Source: a virus. From it: a stretch of DNA of 22,185 nucleotides. The number at the start of each line of letters is the position of its first letter. Positions within the stretch are counted from its first letter, which is position 1. The DNA is taken from the IMG/VR virus record IMGVR_UViG_3300031963_008951, positions 1 to 22,185 of that record. One strand, written 5' to 3'. Shown here piece after piece: positions 5,847 to 13,905 of this stretch. Made by a program: the position numbers and the translations under genes. The notes beneath the pieces were generated by a model. That model made no database searches, was not told where the DNA came from, and saw nothing but the letters and a program-made list of their open reading frames with translations.

Positions 5847-7732
5847 TTTTCAGACCAGGTTTCTCCGTAACTAGCGTCTGCTTTAGCAGGCACCTCCTTT
5901 AAAATCGTTTCAGCGGCTTCTTTCATACAGCGCTCAAGTACTTCTTTGTAGTACTCAACTTTTGTTTCTACAGCCTCTAAAACGATTTCATCGTGGACAC
6001 AGGCAACTAAATAAGCTTCGTCGCACAGATAAGGATTGAGCTTCGCTAACGACAGCTTAAGGATATCAGCACCGGCACCTTGTATAAGCGTATTGGCACA
6101 GGCAGTCATGGTTGCATCTGAGTACGAAAGCAGACGCCTGCGACCTAACGGAGTTCTCACGAAGGTCCACCCATCTTCGACCATCGCAGCACGCTCCCGG
6201 TGCCACTGCCTTAAACGTGGGTATGCGTTATGGAACGCTGTGTGAGCTACTTTTGCTTCTGATAGAGAAATGATTTTTCCGCTTTGAGCTGCGTACGTTT
6301 TGTACTTACGGAAGCCCATGCCGTATAGCAATGCAAAGTTAAGCGTTTTACCTTCCTGTCGCTGGTTCTTCTGAACCTCTTCTAAAGGTATGTTGTAGAT
6401 CAAACTAGCGGTAACCGTATGGAGATCATGACCTTGTTTAAACGCCTCAATCATCTGAGGGATTCCGATCAGCTCCGCACCGAGGCGTAGCTCAATCTGA
6501 CTGAAGTCACAGATGATCAGCTTGTAGCCAGGCGTGGCTACGAAACATTCCCGAAACTCTTTGTCTCTCGGAATCTGTTGAGCGTTGATCGCAAACTGAC
6601 TTTTAACTTTCTTGGCCGCTGTTTTCTTAGCTCCGCTCGAAGTAAATCTTCCGGAGTTTGCTCCGTACTGGTTATAACCTGAGTGAATTCTGTGTGTTAT
6701 AGGGTTGATATTTGCGATTAGTTTTTCTGCGTGTTCGAGTTGAGTTTCGATTTTTGTGCGCTTTCGATAGAGGTTTAAGAGCGGGTCATCCGAATCAAAT
6801 TCCGCGAGCTGGATCTGATTAAGAGTGCTCTTTCCTGTTCCTGGATTTGTTGGAAGTGCAATGCCAAGTGCTTCGAAACACTTTGTGCATTGGACACCGG
6901 ATCCGGGGTTGAACTCTTTGCGTAAGTTTTTTCCAATTGCCAGTGATCCATCGGTTCTCCTGGGTAGCTTTAGATCCTCTGGTAGAGCGTCGTCAAGCTT
7001 AGTGCAGAATTCTAGAGTAATTTCATCTAACTTTTGCTCGATCGTGTGCTTTAGGGCTATTAGCTTAGTAACATCTACGTTAAATCCTTTGTGACACATC
7101 AGTGCCACGGGGCGTACGCATTTCGACTCCAACGAGTAAACATCAAGCAGAGCTTCTTCTGCTAGCTCTTTAAGTTGATCCGCAGCGATCGTGGGGAGAA
7201 GGTCAACGTCCTTTGCTGCGTATTCGATTTGCTCTATATCAAGATCAGGTTTGCTCCAGTCAGAGATCTGTTGTTCTTTACTAATTTCAATCTCGAGTCG
7301 TCGCTCAACAACAGCCTTCAGTGAGCAGCTAACGTCATCGAAATATGGCTTTTGGAGTTTCGGGCTAACTTTCTTTTCCTTAAAACCAGCCCGCAAACAA
7401 CGCTCAGCTACATAAGTATCGAATACCTTTCCTTGATAGTCGATGCCGAGAGACAGCAGGAACTGAAAATCGAAATTTAAGTTGTGGCCGAGAATCATTT
7501 CCCGGCTTTCGATAAATTCCTTTAGCCCACTGGTATCGGTGATTTTGAACAGATCGAGAACGTATACCGTTCTGTCAATAGTCTCTGTCGTACACAGCTG
7601 AAGCAGTCGAGCTTTAGCCACGTGCGAGTCCAAACCAGTCGTCTCGAAGTCCAGGCATACCTTGGGAATTAGCTGCAGCTCCCCAAGAGCTTTTTGGTAC
7701 TCGCTGTTGCTTGTGATGTAACGGATCTGCAT
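5843..7732 (-). CDS. Family A DNA polymerase with 3'-5' exonuclease domain
   Basis: This 629-residue replicative polymerase has a DnaQ-like proofreading domain: ExoI DFETTG with Asp28 and Glu30, ExoII HNLNFD ending in Asp88, and ExoIII YAAKD with Asp175. The polymerase domain follows: motif A CDFSQIELR with Asp409; O-helix RQEGKTLNFALLYG with Arg458, Lys462, Phe466 and Tyr470; motif C VHDE with Asp581. There is no 5'-nuclease domain, as in phage polymerases. All catalytic residues are present. Phe466 sits where T7 polymerase has Tyr526. The start is ATG at 7732, only about 30 nt after a terminator hairpin, so expression must rely on readthrough or an unseen promoter. It is followed by a coupled accessory gene. 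Confidence 0.95.
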   Translation of the reverse strand: MQIRYITSNSEYQKALGELQLIPKVCLDFETTGLDSHVAKARLLQLCTTETIDRTVYVLDLFKITDTSGLKEFIESREMILGHNLNFDFQFLLSLGIDYQGKVFDTYVAERCLRAGFKEKKVSPKLQKPYFDDVSCSLKAVVERRLEIEISKEQQISDWSKPDLDIEQIEYAAKDVDLLPTIAADQLKELAEEALLDVYSLESKCVRPVALMCHKGFNVDVTKLIALKHTIEQKLDEITLEFCTKLDDALPEDLKLPRRTDGSLAIGKNLRKEFNPGSGVQCTKCFEALGIALPTNPGTGKSTLNQIQLAEFDSDDPLLNLYRKRTKIETQLEHAEKLIANINPITHRIHSGYNQYGANSGRFTSSGAKKTAAKKVKSQFAINAQQIPRDKEFRECFVATPGYKLIICDFSQIELRLGAELIGIPQMIEAFKQGHDLHTVTASLIYNIPLEEVQKNQRQEGKTLNFALLYGMGFRKYKTYAAQSGKIISLSEAKVAHTAFHNAYPRLRQWHRERAAMVEDGWTFVRTPLGRRRLLSYSDATMTACANTLIQGAGADILKLSLAKLNPYLCDEAYLVACVHDEIVLEAVETKVEYYKEVLERCMKEAAETILKEVPAKADASYGETWSEK

Positions 7733-7736
7733 GTGA

Positions 7737-7770
7737 CTTAAAAAGGGCGCCTTTCGACGCCCCGTTTTTG
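7737..7770 (-). terminator. Intrinsic terminator upstream of the polymerase gene
   Basis: Arms 7745-7749 (GGGCG on the plus strand) and 7758-7762 (CGCCC) enclose an 8-nt loop. Both sides are flanked by runs of five T/A, so on minus-strand RNA the hairpin is followed by UUUUU. It ends transcription after the gene that stops at 7789. Its position about 30 nt before the polymerase ATG suggests partial termination as a level control. Confidence 0.75.
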
Positions 7771-7788
7771 TGGTTGTTGGATGAAGCT

Positions 7789-8601
7789 TTAAGCAGCGTA
7801 GACCCTTCTTTCGCGGATGCGACTACTCCACTGGTGGCTGATGAAGTCTGAGATGTCGCCCCATTCGTGCGCCACTTTCTGTCCCATCGCTGTGGGAGTC
7901 ACAGCATAGACAGTCCGGCGCAGCTGACGGCTGTTTTCATCCAGATCTTTATCCTTGCTACCGAACTCGATGTGTTCGCTCATTTCGATAAGCCCCCACT
8001 CTTTGAGCAGAGCTGCCCCATCACGAACCGCGTTATACATCGGAGAGGCGTGGTAGCAGGCAGACCGAGGGATGCCTGGCCCCTGATTCAAAGTTCGGTA
8101 GTGCCCATCTGCATCTTTTACAAAGCCCATGAAGCACTGCGAGTCTGGGCTCACAGATCCCCGGTAGGCCATCCCATTGACGGAGCTAGTGGCGATTTGT
8201 CGCAGGGTCCGGCTATTGCCGTCCGAGATACCGTCGAGAATCATGGCAGCTCCAATTGCTTTCAAGCTCTTCATTTGACAAAGAGCATCGATTGCTTGAG
8301 CCGGTTGGCTGAAGGTCTCCTTAACTTCAATCCTTGAGATCCGGTTTGCGTCCGTACGCGTATACGTACGCTTTTTAGGAGTCTCGACACCTTCGATAGC
8401 AAAGCGTGCTGCTAAGGAAGCAAGCGTGGGATTTTTGGTTTCCACGCTGATCGAAAACAGCTTTTTGGCATCGATCATTGTTGGATCGATGTGCTCGGCA
8501 ATGTCTACGACAATTGCGCTATCACGGCCTGCTGCACTCAAGAGAGCACGAGCTTCGCTGTTGTCCAGGCTGGTTTCACCGATTTTGAACTTGAAGTTCA
8601 T
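7789..8601 (-). CDS. Hypothetical protein with possible winged-helix C-terminus
   Basis: A 270-residue protein from an ATG at 8601. Residues 193-245 have a winged-helix look: a helix ALLKEWGLIEMSE, a charged loop, then a strand YAVTPTAMG and a helix. The pattern is like regulators that read 'gets more specific, then LTxxG', but is not decisive. The middle part (100-145) is helical. No enzyme motif is visible. The gene is the last of its unit, followed by the terminator at 7745-7762, and it stands just before the polymerase gene. No family was recognised. Confidence 0.65.
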   Translation of the reverse strand: MNFKFKIGETSLDNSEARALLSAAGRDSAIVVDIAEHIDPTMIDAKKLFSISVETKNPTLASLAARFAIEGVETPKKRTYTRTDANRISRIEVKETFSQPAQAIDALCQMKSLKAIGAAMILDGISDGNSRTLRQIATSSVNGMAYRGSVSPDSQCFMGFVKDADGHYRTLNQGPGIPRSACYHASPMYNAVRDGAALLKEWGLIEMSEHIEFGSKDKDLDENSRQLRRTVYAVTPTAMGQKVAHEWGDISDFISHQWSSRIRERRVYAA

Positions 8602-8682
8602 GTAATGAAAAAATGGAACGAGAGAAGCCTATCTTTCCAATGCACACCCAGCCAGATACTTCAGATTATCTTAAGGTTTTAG

Positions 8683-9111
8683 TTAATGCGGTTTACCCAT
8701 CAGCACTTCGTTCGCTAGTGTCATAAGGTCGTACCAGTGCAGCATATCCGTCACTATCTGCATTGACATCAACTCAAAGTCATGTTCGCTCAGCATCAGA
8801 GCCATCTCTACCTCCGCTTTGTTGCTAAGTTTGCGTACACCATAATTCTTGTGTAAAAAGTTGCTCAGCAAAATGCAGTGTTCTGTTATGTTTTTGTCTA
8901 CTAATCTTGTTATGTTAAATAGTTCCGTTGTTGGGACATAGATAATAACTGCTTCTCGGAACCTAAATAATGCTGACTGGTTCTCAGTTAAATTATGGTA
9001 CGTATCAAATAATTGTTGAGCTACCCAATCCTCCAGCTCAAATCTCTCCGTGGCAGGAGAATACTCTGCTTCTAATCTTTTAATAGCGGCTGCTTCAGCT
9101 TGTCGGTTCAC
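8683..9111 (-). CDS. Hypothetical helical protein
   Basis: A 142-residue protein starting with GTG at 9111. It is predicted mostly helical with a long Glu/Ala-rich N-terminal helix (EAAAIKRLEAEY) and a C-terminus containing ALMLSEHDFELMSMQ. There is no signal peptide or membrane segment. A hairpin (9112-9133) lies directly before the start codon and could restrict ribosome access. It follows the VWA gene by 53 nt. No family was recognised. Confidence 0.6.
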   Translation of the reverse strand: MNRQAEAAAIKRLEAEYSPATERFELEDWVAQQLFDTYHNLTENQSALFRFREAVIIYVPTTELFNITRLVDKNITEHCILLSNFLHKNYGVRKLSNKAEVEMALMLSEHDFELMSMQIVTDMLHWYDLMTLANEVLMGKPH

Positions 9112-9133
9112 TTAGGAGACAGCGCTTGTCCCC
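9112..9133 (-). promoter_or_regulatory. Hairpin abutting the GTG start of the 142-residue gene
   Basis: The minus strand reads AGGGGACA-AGCGC-TGTCTCCT, an 8-bp stem with one mismatch and a 5-nt loop, ending two bases before the GTG at 9111. There is no U tract. Its position suggests control of translation initiation or mRNA processing between this gene and the VWA gene. Confidence 0.4.
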
Positions 9134-9164
9134 TAATTTAAACCTGGTTTATATGGTCTGTGTT

Positions 9165-10706
9165 TTATCGCATCGCGTCTTGAAACAGTTCGGCACTGCT
9201 TGGGTCGTCTAGAGGATCTACAGTGTGTACATTATCACTGAACTCTTTTAGCACACGGGCCTGTCTGCCTATGCAGAAGCTGTTCCACTGAACACCGTGC
9301 TCTTGTTTGAACGCATTTAGACGGCGCACGAAAGGATCAGATACTTCGGCGTTTCCGTCTGTAATCATCAAGATGTCCGCTTTTTCAACGAAATTGATCT
9401 TTGTCAGCGCGTGGTCGATCACCGAACAGAACGAAGTTCCGCCTTTCGTTGTCCAACTAAGAACAAAGTTCAGAAGTTTTTCGTTGTCGGCTCTGTCTTT
9501 CTCCAGATGAATACTTTTCTGAACCACCGTGTCGAATAGGTGAATGTGTGTTGCCCTGTTTTGCTTCAAGCATTCCTCTGCGATGACATAAGCCATAGCT
9601 TTCGACCAGAGCTCTGACTCACCTGCCATCGATCCGCTGATATCGATGTACATAACAACAGGACCTTTATCAAGCTCTTTGATCTTTGCTTCGTAGTCCT
9701 TAGTGAGTAGAGTCTTTTGGCTGTACTTAAGAGCAAACAAGGCCCGCCCTTGCTCCGTGGCAGCCAGCGCGATCTCAGCTGGGTATGCTTTGATGACTTC
9801 ATCAGAGAATTTCGCTCCAACGATGTCACTGTATTTTGTCTGTGCTTTACGTGCACGCTTCCGATCCGCCCAAGCTTGACGCAGAGCACCTAACTTCCGG
9901 ACCAGTTGCTTGAGGCCAGGGTTTGCACCAAGCCTTCGTGCAAGCTTGCGCTTTTGCTCCAGATCGTTCAGCGCCACACCCTTCCCTGCTTCGGAACCAG
10001 CAAGCTGGCTCATTGCTTCCTGAGTGTCCTTAGCGCTTTGGTGCGCTTTATCAATCGCTTTATCCACTTGTGGTTGGAGAGCTTCACCTGCTCGTTGGAC
10101 AGACTCTTCGAGCTGTTGGCCTAGCTCCTTTCCTTTTTGGCGAAGTTGAGCTGCCTTTGCATTATCCCCTTCTCTTTTAGCGGCCATGAACTGTTCTCGG
10201 ATGTCCTGCAGCTCTTTGCCTGCGTCTGCCAATAGTGCGACGTCAAGAATCCCCTGTTCGATTTGAGATTCGATTACTTCACTCAGCTCATTGAGCACAT
10301 TGACAGCATTGTTTCCTGCAGTGAACTGATCGCCGACCGAGAGACCCATCAACCGTGGCCATGCCGGTGACTCACACACTTGAATGAATAGGTTCACCCA
10401 AAAAGCTGATTCAGGCTTGTAACCCTTTGGGAACTCTGGATTCTGGCCGTTCTGTTTCGCACGAAAGTACGTTTCAGCTTCATCCAGAGTGATGACCGTA
10501 GTGCACTGACCGCCGTTGTACAGGAAGTCGAACAACTCTTTCCCGAAACGAGAGAGCTGTTTGATGTTGTACCGATCCTCCAGATACTTAACGATCGGCC
10601 GAGTGTCCCGAACAAAGTCATCCCACAGGAAGTCCGACAGTGGAGAAACAGCAAGAACCAAAGGTTCGTTGTTTATCAGGCGGAGGAACTCGGTGTTTGT
10701 TTTCAT
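9165..10706 (-). CDS. ViaA-like VWA-domain protein
   Basis: A 513-residue protein whose ATG overlaps the stop of the AAA+ gene as ATGA. The N-terminal third is unknown and helical; 160-290 is a charged coiled coil. From about 300 the sequence matches the ViaA pattern: PAEIALAA, then KGPVVMYIDISGSMAG, then E.W.KAMAYVIAEE. The VWA MIDAS is complete: D355-x-S357-x-S359, Thr424 in KGGTS, Asp450 in ITDG. VWA partners of MoxR/RavA ATPases bind targets or substrates in a metal-dependent way. Together with the next gene upstream it forms a RavA-ViaA-like pair. In E. coli that pair is linked to aminoglycoside sensitivity and respiratory complexes; the phage role is unknown. Confidence 0.85.
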   Translation of the reverse strand: MKTNTEFLRLINNEPLVLAVSPLSDFLWDDFVRDTRPIVKYLEDRYNIKQLSRFGKELFDFLYNGGQCTTVITLDEAETYFRAKQNGQNPEFPKGYKPESAFWVNLFIQVCESPAWPRLMGLSVGDQFTAGNNAVNVLNELSEVIESQIEQGILDVALLADAGKELQDIREQFMAAKREGDNAKAAQLRQKGKELGQQLEESVQRAGEALQPQVDKAIDKAHQSAKDTQEAMSQLAGSEAGKGVALNDLEQKRKLARRLGANPGLKQLVRKLGALRQAWADRKRARKAQTKYSDIVGAKFSDEVIKAYPAEIALAATEQGRALFALKYSQKTLLTKDYEAKIKELDKGPVVMYIDISGSMAGESELWSKAMAYVIAEECLKQNRATHIHLFDTVVQKSIHLEKDRADNEKLLNFVLSWTTKGGTSFCSVIDHALTKINFVEKADILMITDGNAEVSDPFVRRLNAFKQEHGVQWNSFCIGRQARVLKEFSDNVHTVDPLDDPSSAELFQDAMR

Positions 10707-11887
10707 GAGGAGAGGTTCGAGATGGATGTAGCTACAGATTGAGAGGAGGATTCGATTGCTTGGGCGAGTTTGGTAGCAGTTTGTCTAGCACCTGCACTGA
10801 TTCGATACTGACCTGATTCTAAGATGTTGTCTAGTTTGTTAGAGAGTGTATCCAGATCACGGTGCATCTTTCGCAGCTTACCTACCAGCCGGTTTAGATC
10901 CTCTACGCTTTTAGATTCCTGTGAGTGAACCGCGTGGTATTCCGTCAGGATTCCACTGTGAGCACGCTTGATACTCTCCAGGAGACGTTCTGCTGTAGGT
11001 ACTGCTTGCTCTAGAACTTCCTTGATAACTTGTACATCATCTTGTGTTTGATACACAATGTGCACTAAGGATCTGTGCAGGTGCTCTGGATAGAGTTCTT
11101 CATCTCCTTGCACAAGCGCCCAACCACGCAAGAACTTAAGAATCTGAACTCGGCGGCGATCGCTGATAGTGATTCCCCGCGTAGCCAGAAGGTCAATTAC
11201 TTGCGAGAAGGAATCAAGAAACTCATCGCTAGCTTTGATTGATACAACCTCTTGTTGTAACTGTTGAAGATCTTCGAAAGTTAGATCTGACTTAACGGTC
11301 GGTCTGTCCTTGAGACCGAGGGCCCATGCGTCAAGCGTGCGCTTCGATGTGGGTTTCTTGAGAAGATCTACTGTAGGTCTAAACAAGAATCGATCACAGA
11401 AGGCTTGAAGAGATTCCTCTTGAGGGAAGCTGTTCGTAGCAGCAACGATTGATTGAATCGGAGTTTCGATTACTTCGCGACCGTTGTTGAAGATACGCTC
11501 GTTGAGAATAGTCAGGAGAGAGTTAAGTACAGCAGAGCTGCCACGGAACAGCTCATCTAAGAATGCAATGTTGGCACTGGGTAAGTATCCAGAGACATCA
11601 CGTACATACTCGTCTTTCAGGAGCTTCGAAACTGCCACCGGGCCGAATAGTTCACTTGGGTCCGTTGTGGGCGAGAGCAGGTAACCAAAGAACTGAGATC
11701 CTTTGAATCCGTTCGAAACAGCCCGTACCAATTCGGATTTACCCGTACCAGGCAATCCAAACAAGAAGCAATTTTGTTTAGTGATAAGTGAAGCCAGAAG
11801 TCCGTCGACAATGTCTTCACGTTCCAGGAAGCTGGTGTTGAGCGAAGAGCGGAAGCCTTGGAGGTTTGCAAAGAGAGTGTCGTTCAT
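10703..11887 (-). CDS. RavA/MoxR-type AAA+ ATPase
   Basis: A 394-residue AAA+ protein with Walker A GLPGTGKS (44-51), a MoxR-type insert (GYLPSANIAFLDELFRG) with Walker B Asp111/Glu112, the helix LNSLLTILNERIF, and sensor 1 Asn152 in VAATN. These are hallmarks of the MoxR clade, nearest to RavA. The C-terminal 130 residues are helical and coiled-coil rich and replace the usual RavA LARA domain. MoxR ATPases act as chaperones or remodellers with a VWA partner, here the adjacent ViaA-like gene. Its ATG shares one base with the TGA of the 46-residue gene (TGATG), so the two are translationally coupled. Confidence 0.92.
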   Translation of the reverse strand: MNDTLFANLQGFRSSLNTSFLEREDIVDGLLASLITKQNCFLFGLPGTGKSELVRAVSNGFKGSQFFGYLLSPTTDPSELFGPVAVSKLLKDEYVRDVSGYLPSANIAFLDELFRGSSAVLNSLLTILNERIFNNGREVIETPIQSIVAATNSFPQEESLQAFCDRFLFRPTVDLLKKPTSKRTLDAWALGLKDRPTVKSDLTFEDLQQLQQEVVSIKASDEFLDSFSQVIDLLATRGITISDRRRVQILKFLRGWALVQGDEELYPEHLHRSLVHIVYQTQDDVQVIKEVLEQAVPTAERLLESIKRAHSGILTEYHAVHSQESKSVEDLNRLVGKLRKMHRDLDTLSNKLDNILESGQYRISAGARQTATKLAQAIESSSQSVATSISNLSS

Positions 11888-12027
11888 CAGTCGAAGATTT
11901 TGTAAAGGGTCTCGGCGAGAGCCTTGAAGAAGTTTTTCTTACGCGTGTCGCGGTAAGGTCCACTCAAGCTTTTCGTTGCTAGCAGCAGAACGATTGCTTT
12001 TTGATCCAGATTAGAAGTCAAGTTCAT
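11887..12027 (-). CDS. 46-residue microprotein inside the AAA+/VWA operon
   Basis: A short frame from an ATG at 12027 to TGA at 11887. It overlaps the end of the coiled-coil gene by 17 nt and the start of the AAA+ gene by one base, so it fills the gap between them exactly. The product has a helical hydrophobic segment (KAIVLLLATKSL), then a basic stretch (RDTRKKNFFKALAE). It may be a regulatory or adaptor subunit of the AAA+/VWA complex (inference from context). The tight packing on both sides is the main evidence that it is real. Confidence 0.65.
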   Translation of the reverse strand: MNLTSNLDQKAIVLLLATKSLSGPYRDTRKKNFFKALAETLYKIFD

Positions 12028-13228
12028 CAGTGGTTTCTGCTTCAATAGTTTTTACCTCGTCGATCAGATCATCCAGGTTTGCTGATTGAGCTTTCACTAG
12101 CTCAGTTCGTTGATCGAACAGAATTTGTAGATGCTTAGCTCGTTGTTGGTAGACATCTTTTTCTACTTGAAGTTCCTGATGGAGTTCATCTAATTGCTCT
12201 TGTGTTTCTGCTGTGTTTATCTTCGTGAGTAGGTCACGATAAGTATTAGAAAGAGCCAGCGATTTCTTCAGGGACTCAAGTCCGTCGCTGGAGTTTCGAG
12301 AGCTGACGATTGCTTCGAGTTCATTACGAATCTTGCCCTTCAGATCCGCATACTCTTTAAAGGCTTGGTTCTTTACCTTTGCAGAATCACTCTGAAGCCT
12401 TACACCTACATCGAGTAAATCTTCCGAAAGTTTGAACAGATCTTCGAAACCTGGGCAGTGTCTAGTAATCAGCTGCAGCGTTTCCGCTGTGATCTGCCAC
12501 GAACCGCGCCGCCGAGCTCCGCCGGTTTGGCGCTCACCAACCTTAGATGAGACTCGAACGTCTAGGTCATCGAGAAGTTCGGCTGCTTTGGCCAATGCCC
12601 GATCAGCAGCACCTTCACGGGCAGCCTCAAGAACTTCGTTTGTGTTGAACAGAGCGGCTTCCTGAATCGCTGTGGAAATAGAGTGCTCCTCTTTGTTTTC
12701 AGAAACAACCAAGCTGACTGGGTTTGGTCCGACCACAAAGACTCTGATTGGATTCTCGAACTCCTGCTTGGTAGGGAAGATAGTTAAGTAAGCTTCTTTA
12801 GCTAGCTTGAAACCTTCGGGGTCATCACGGAACAACGGCTCAAGAAAGCCTTCAACTGTGTTCGACCAGCGAGTGTATTCTTCCAGCCAAAGTTCGTTCA
12901 GCTGTTCGTTGTACTTCGCAGCGTCAGAACGAATCTTGGCGATTCGCTCCATAGCTTCTTCAAAGTAGTCCTCGTGGAGGAAGTGAACGTCACCGTTGTG
13001 AATTGTGCACTCGTCGTACAACTTACGTTGTTCGATCCTCAGAAGATTAAGGAACTCCTTCAATCTCCCAGAGAGCGTAGGACGCACTGAGACTGATTGT
13101 TGTTTCTCGAGTACGTCGATAACAGCACCAGGCAGTTGAAGGTCTGCCATCTTTATCTGAGTGCTCTGTCGAACAGAGGCACTCACAGAGCAGTGAATCA
13201 GGAAGATCTTTTCGTTATTCACGATCAC
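12011..13228 (-). CDS. Coiled-coil protein of the AAA+/VWA operon
   Basis: A 405-residue protein. The start is taken as GTG at 13228, which overlaps the upstream TGA as GTGA; an ATG 26 codons later (MADLQLP) is an alternative. A helical N-terminal third is followed by a short beta segment (IRVFVVGPNPVSLVV, about 160-175) and a long coiled coil from about 260 to 395 (LHQELQVEKDVYQQR and similar). It ends in TTDELDF, a terminal LDF also found on the SSB-like gene's neighbour. It is probably a scaffold or substrate adaptor for the AAA+/VWA pair, judging only from gene order. No enzyme motif or family was recognised. Confidence 0.7.
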   Translation of the reverse strand: MIVNNEKIFLIHCSVSASVRQSTQIKMADLQLPGAVIDVLEKQQSVSVRPTLSGRLKEFLNLLRIEQRKLYDECTIHNGDVHFLHEDYFEEAMERIAKIRSDAAKYNEQLNELWLEEYTRWSNTVEGFLEPLFRDDPEGFKLAKEAYLTIFPTKQEFENPIRVFVVGPNPVSLVVSENKEEHSISTAIQEAALFNTNEVLEAAREGAADRALAKAAELLDDLDVRVSSKVGERQTGGARRRGSWQITAETLQLITRHCPGFEDLFKLSEDLLDVGVRLQSDSAKVKNQAFKEYADLKGKIRNELEAIVSSRNSSDGLESLKKSLALSNTYRDLLTKINTAETQEQLDELHQELQVEKDVYQQRAKHLQILFDQRTELVKAQSANLDDLIDEVKTIEAETTDELDF

Positions 13229-13650
13229 TTAAGACGACGGAAGACTGCGGTGATTTTGTCAGTGACCAGATCGACTGCCCCAGTCAAGTTGAGTTGCTTA
13301 ATCAAGCTGTCGCGTTCGATCTTCGCCAGCTTCAGCTTGCGCTCTAGGTCTGCGATCTTGTCGTTGATCTTGTCAAGTTTGATGTGAGGCGAGGGGCTCC
13401 GGTCGATACGTACAACGATGTTCGTACGGAACTCAGGGAACTTAAACAGGGAGTCGTCGCCCTTGAAGACGGACAGATCCAACCCGAAGTGATCCGCGTG
13501 GCAGAGCATGGTTGTGAGGTTGCTCCGAGCAGCTTCGTACTCTGTCCCGAAACTTCCGTTCAGCTCGGCCAGGGCGTTGTCGCACGCGTCGTAACGCTCT
13601 GCACTGATGCGCCCCTGTTCGACCAGGGATTGTGTAGTGACCTTAGTCAT
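13225..13650 (-). CDS. Coiled-coil protein, first gene of the AAA+/VWA operon
   Basis: A 141-residue protein from an ATG at 13650, about 50 nt downstream of the predicted transcription start. The N-terminal 90 residues look globular (FGTEYEAARSNLTTMLCHAD, then FRTNIVVRIDRS). Residues 91-120 are a coiled coil with a Lys/Asp/Glu pattern (INDKIADLERKLKLAK), and the end is basic (FRRLK). Its stop overlaps the next start. The protein may pair with the 405-residue coiled-coil partner. No family was recognised. Confidence 0.75.
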   Translation of the reverse strand: MTKVTTQSLVEQGRISAERYDACDNALAELNGSFGTEYEAARSNLTTMLCHADHFGLDLSVFKGDDSLFKFPEFRTNIVVRIDRSPSPHIKLDKINDKIADLERKLKLAKIERDSLIKQLNLTGAVDLVTDKITAVFRRLK

Positions 13651-13707
13651 TTGATGTGATTCGAAGGAGGCGCACCACGTTTAGGGCCGGTGCCGCCCAT
13701 GCAGAGC

Positions 13708-13736
13708 AATGTACATCACTCAGCTTACCGTGTCAA
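13708..13736 (-). promoter_or_regulatory. Sigma70-type promoter of the AAA+/VWA operon
   Basis: On the minus strand a perfect -35 TTGACA (13736-13731) and a -10 TACATT (13713-13708) are separated by 17 nt. Transcription should begin near 13701 and give a leader of about 50 nt. It faces the five-gene unit. A palindrome GCAGA-AATTTA-TCTGC (13744-13759) adjoins the -35 upstream and could be an operator. Confidence 0.75.
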
Positions 13737-13741
13737 CCCTT

Positions 13742-13800
13742 GCGCAGAAATTTATCTGCACACGCTTGGCGGGGTACTATGTGTAACTTTTCATAGTTAA
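13742..13800 (-). promoter_or_regulatory. Paired palindromes upstream of the operon promoter
   Basis: Two inverted repeats sit within 65 nt of the -35 box: GCAGA-AATTTA-TCTGC near 13744-13759 and CTATG-TGTAACTTTT-CATAG near 13778-13797. Both have 5-bp arms. They are candidates for repressor or activator sites; no binding protein can be named, though the MarR-like protein encoded at 14447 is a natural suspect. Confidence 0.35.
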
Positions 13801-13878
13801 ATTTCTTTTTCTATAAAAAGATTATCAACAAACCTGGACATACTTAAATACTTTTATCTTTCTCATCTGAGTCTTACG

Positions 13879-13898
13879 GGATCTCTCTGCAGAGATCC
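13879..13898 (-). repeat. Hairpin after the dCTP deaminase gene
   Basis: Arms GGATCTCT and AGAGATCC (8 perfect base pairs) enclose a 4-nt loop, starting 8 nt after the dcd stop on the minus strand. There is no U tract, so it is not a classic intrinsic terminator. It separates the dcd unit from the AAA+/VWA promoter region and may protect the mRNA 3' end. Confidence 0.55.
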
Positions 13899-13905
13899 GT
13901 TTAGA

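Noticed and set aside
7867-8337. Plus-strand open frame of 156 residues
   Set aside because: Antisense to the 270-residue gene, with no motif and no promoter or ribosome site.
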